64,000 nt of DNA, from positions 1 to 64,000 of the forward strand of contig QBVD01000065.1 in the NCBI GenBank assembly GCA_003058525.1. Reading direction: 5' to 3'. The notes below the pieces were generated by a model, which did no database searches, was not told the DNA's origin, and worked only from the letters and a program-made list of their open reading frames with translations. Below are positions 62,608 through 64,000 of this stretch, piece by piece (the first letter of the stretch is position 1; each line of letters opens with the position of its first letter). The DNA comes from a gamma proteobacterium symbiont of Ctena orbiculata (GTDB taxonomy: Bacteria > Pseudomonadota > Gammaproteobacteria > Chromatiales > Chromatiaceae). The translations under genes were made by a program, and so were the position numbers.

Positions 62608-64000
62608 TCAGAAAATCCGGTTTAGACCGTTGAGGGCTGCGACGCGGTAGGCCTCGGCCATGGTTGGGTAGTTGAAGGTGTTTTCCGCGAAATAGAGCAG
62701 GCTGTTGGCATCTCCCGGTTGGGCCATGATGGCTTGACCGATGTGGACGATCTCGGAGGCTCCTTCGCCGAAGCAGTGGATACCGAGGATCTCCAGGGTT
62801 TCCCGGTGGAACAGCAGCTTCAGCATGCCAACTTCGTGACCGGTGATCTGTGCCCGGGCAATGGTGCGGAAGGTTGCGTGACCGACCTCATAGGGTATCT
62901 TCTGTGCAGTCAGTTCCCGTTCGGTGCGGCCGACCGAGCTGATCTCGGGCAGGGTGTAGATCCCGGTGGGAAACTCATCGATCAGTTGCCAATCGGGATC
63001 TCCGGTGGCGATCTGGGCGCCGACGAAGCGGCCCTGATCGTAACTGGCGCTGGCCAGGGCAGGGGGGCCGACCACATCGCCCACGGCATAGATATGGGGT
63101 TGGGAAGTGGCGTAGGTCTTATCGACCTCGATTTGACCGCGATGGTTGATCGATACCCCGATATCCTCCAGGCCCATGGCCTCGGTGTTACCACTGCGGC
63201 CATTGGCCCAAAGCAATACATCGGTCTTGAATTTCTTTCCCGATTTGCAGTGCAGCACAACACCGTCATCCTGGGCCTCGACCCGTTCGTATTCCTCATC
63301 GTGGCGGATCACCGTGCCTTGATTACGCATGTGGTAGCTCAGGGCATCGGTGATCTCATCATCGAGAAACGAAAGCAGGCGGTCCCGAGTATTTACCAGA
63401 TTCACCTTTACATCGAGATTGCAGAAGATGGAGGCGTATTCGCATCCGATCACACCGGCACCGTAGATGGTGATAGAGTCGGGTGTGCGATCCAGGCGCA
63501 GTACGGCATCGCTGTCGAGAATACGCGGATGGTTGAAGTCAACATCCTCGGGGTGATAGGGCCGCGATCCGGTGGCAATGACAAATTGTTGCGCTTCGAT
63601 TTCTTCGATGCCGCCACCCGCCTGCACGACTTCAACCTGATTGAGGCCGCTGAAACGGGCACGGCCATGGATTACCTCCACCCGGTTGCGGGCATAGTGG
63701 CGCAGGCGGCTGCGAACCTGTTCATTGATCACCTTGCCGGCAGCCTGCAGCAGGTCCGAGTACTCCACCTGAATCTGATCATGGGTGTGCTGAAACAGAG
63801 GGTTGCGCCGGAAGTCCCGCAACATCTGAATATTGTGCCTTAGCGCCTTGGAGGGGATGGTTCCCCAATGGGTACAGCCGCCGCCGACCTTGTCGAAGGC
63901 CTCAACGATCACCACCTGCTTGCCCGATTTGACCAGCTTCATGGCGGCGCCCTCGCCACCCGGACCACTGCCGATTACCACCACATCATATTGCTTGGCG
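62608..64000 (-). CDS. sthA: Soluble pyridine nucleotide transhydrogenase (5' end beyond window)
   Basis: At least 463 residues of an FAD-dependent SthA/UdhA; the N-terminal residues beyond 64000 are not seen. The FAD motif [17 protein letters not shown], the active-site-like [15 protein letters not shown] (one Cys only, so no redox disulfide, as expected for SthA), the NAD-binding [16 protein letters not shown], the [19 protein letters not shown] block and the C-terminal [20 protein letters not shown] dimer-interface segment are present. It balances NADH and NADPH pools. Confidence 0.93.
   Translation of the reverse strand, partial: AKQYDVVVIGSGPGGEGAAMKLVKSGKQVVIVEAFDKVGGGCTHWGTIPSKALRHNIQMLRDFRRNPLFQHTHDQIQVEYSDLLQAAGKVINEQVRSRLRHYARNRVEVIHGRARFSGLNQVEVVQAGGGIEEIEAQQFVIATGSRPYHPEDVDFNHPRILDSDAVLRLDRTPDSITIYGAGVIGCEYASIFCNLDVKVNLVNTRDRLLSFLDDEITDALSYHMRNQGTVIRHDEEYERVEAQDDGVVLHCKSGKKFKTDVLLWANGRSGNTEAMGLEDIGVSINHRGQIEVDKTYATSQPHIYAVGDVVGPPALASASYDQGRFVGAQIATGDPDWQLIDEFPTGIYTLPEISSVGRTERELTAQKIPYEVGHATFRTIARAQITGHEVGMLKLLFHRETLEILGIHCFGEGASEIVHIGQAIMAQPGDANSLLYFAENTFNYPTMAEAYRVAALNGLNRIF

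Noticed and set aside
62719-63843. Antisense 374-codon frame inside sthA
   Set aside because: SthA motifs cover the whole region on the minus strand; the plus-strand frame has no family resemblance.

Overview
The window reads as chromosomal DNA of a free-living or symbiotic gammaproteobacterium. Its nitrogen-fixation accessory block (iscA-nifU-nifS, then nifV-cysE-orf-nifW-nifZ-nifM-clpX) has the gene order known from Azotobacter. Two near-consensus sigma-54 promoters, each with a TGT-N10-ACA NifA site, drive it. A DsrC/TusE-family protein, several c-di-GMP proteins, a chemoreceptor and an SthA transhydrogenase fit a Chromatiales-like, possibly sulfur-oxidising lineage (for example the Sedimenticola/Thiodiazotropha group). 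That placement is inference from gene content and protein resemblance, not from a marker gene.

Layout. 1-540: tail of an IS5-type transposase and a short NifZ-like gene. 587-8834: the nif accessory operons for Fe-S assembly, homocitrate, cysteine supply, nitrogenase maturation and a dedicated ClpX. 8981-9076: decayed tRNA-fMet-like 3' half followed by a strong terminator. 9237-11251: B12-binding radical SAM enzyme coupled to a sugar transferase. 11829-18636: four-gene envelope operon (YCF48-like lipoprotein, RND transporter, DUF1302, DUF1329). 18985-24599: signalling (PilZ-like stub, multidomain histidine kinase, REC-HDOD protein, heme-type GGDEF-EAL). 24891-27007: methyltransferase-like protein, bactofilin, pterin dehydratase. 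27218-31576: TAXI solute-binding protein with a DctB/DctD-type sigma-54 two-component system. 32405-34985: DsrC-like protein lacking the usual cysteines, ferredoxin-NADP reductase, old yellow enzyme.

35138-44692 is the most coherent regulatory block: two divergent operons (left: small protein, glutathione peroxidase, SDR39U epimerase; right: nine genes from an FAD oxidoreductase through DUF1365, a cyclopropane-synthase-like methyltransferase, chalcone-isomerase-like, MFS, DUF3833, SDR and SnoaL-like proteins to a B12-binding MerR regulator of the LitR/CarH type). The shared promoter region holds a perfect inverted repeat with a 12-bp spacer and three GTACAAA repeats, so the regulator probably controls both arms in response to light through adenosylcobalamin. 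The gene set suggests membrane-lipid modification and peroxide or singlet-oxygen defence.

44762-48332: PEBP-family protein, a YeiH-type transporter with an extra cytosolic insert, a 53-residue membrane protein too short for most gene callers, a universal stress protein and a membrane-anchored unknown. 48600-59000 looks more AT-rich and accessory: a 7TMR-GGDEF gene broken by internal deletion, a tiny acidic Cys-containing ORF, a DUF535 protein, two exported proteins, an ExeA-type ATPase fused to an OmpA domain, an ANTAR regulator and a PAS-GGDEF protein with a degenerate EAL domain. 59496-64000: enoyl-CoA hydratase, chemoreceptor, SthA (cut by the window end). A MITE-like element with 32-bp perfect terminal inverted repeats occurs at 31761-32083 and 62271-62501, with decayed relatives at 11647-11774 and 24780-24800.
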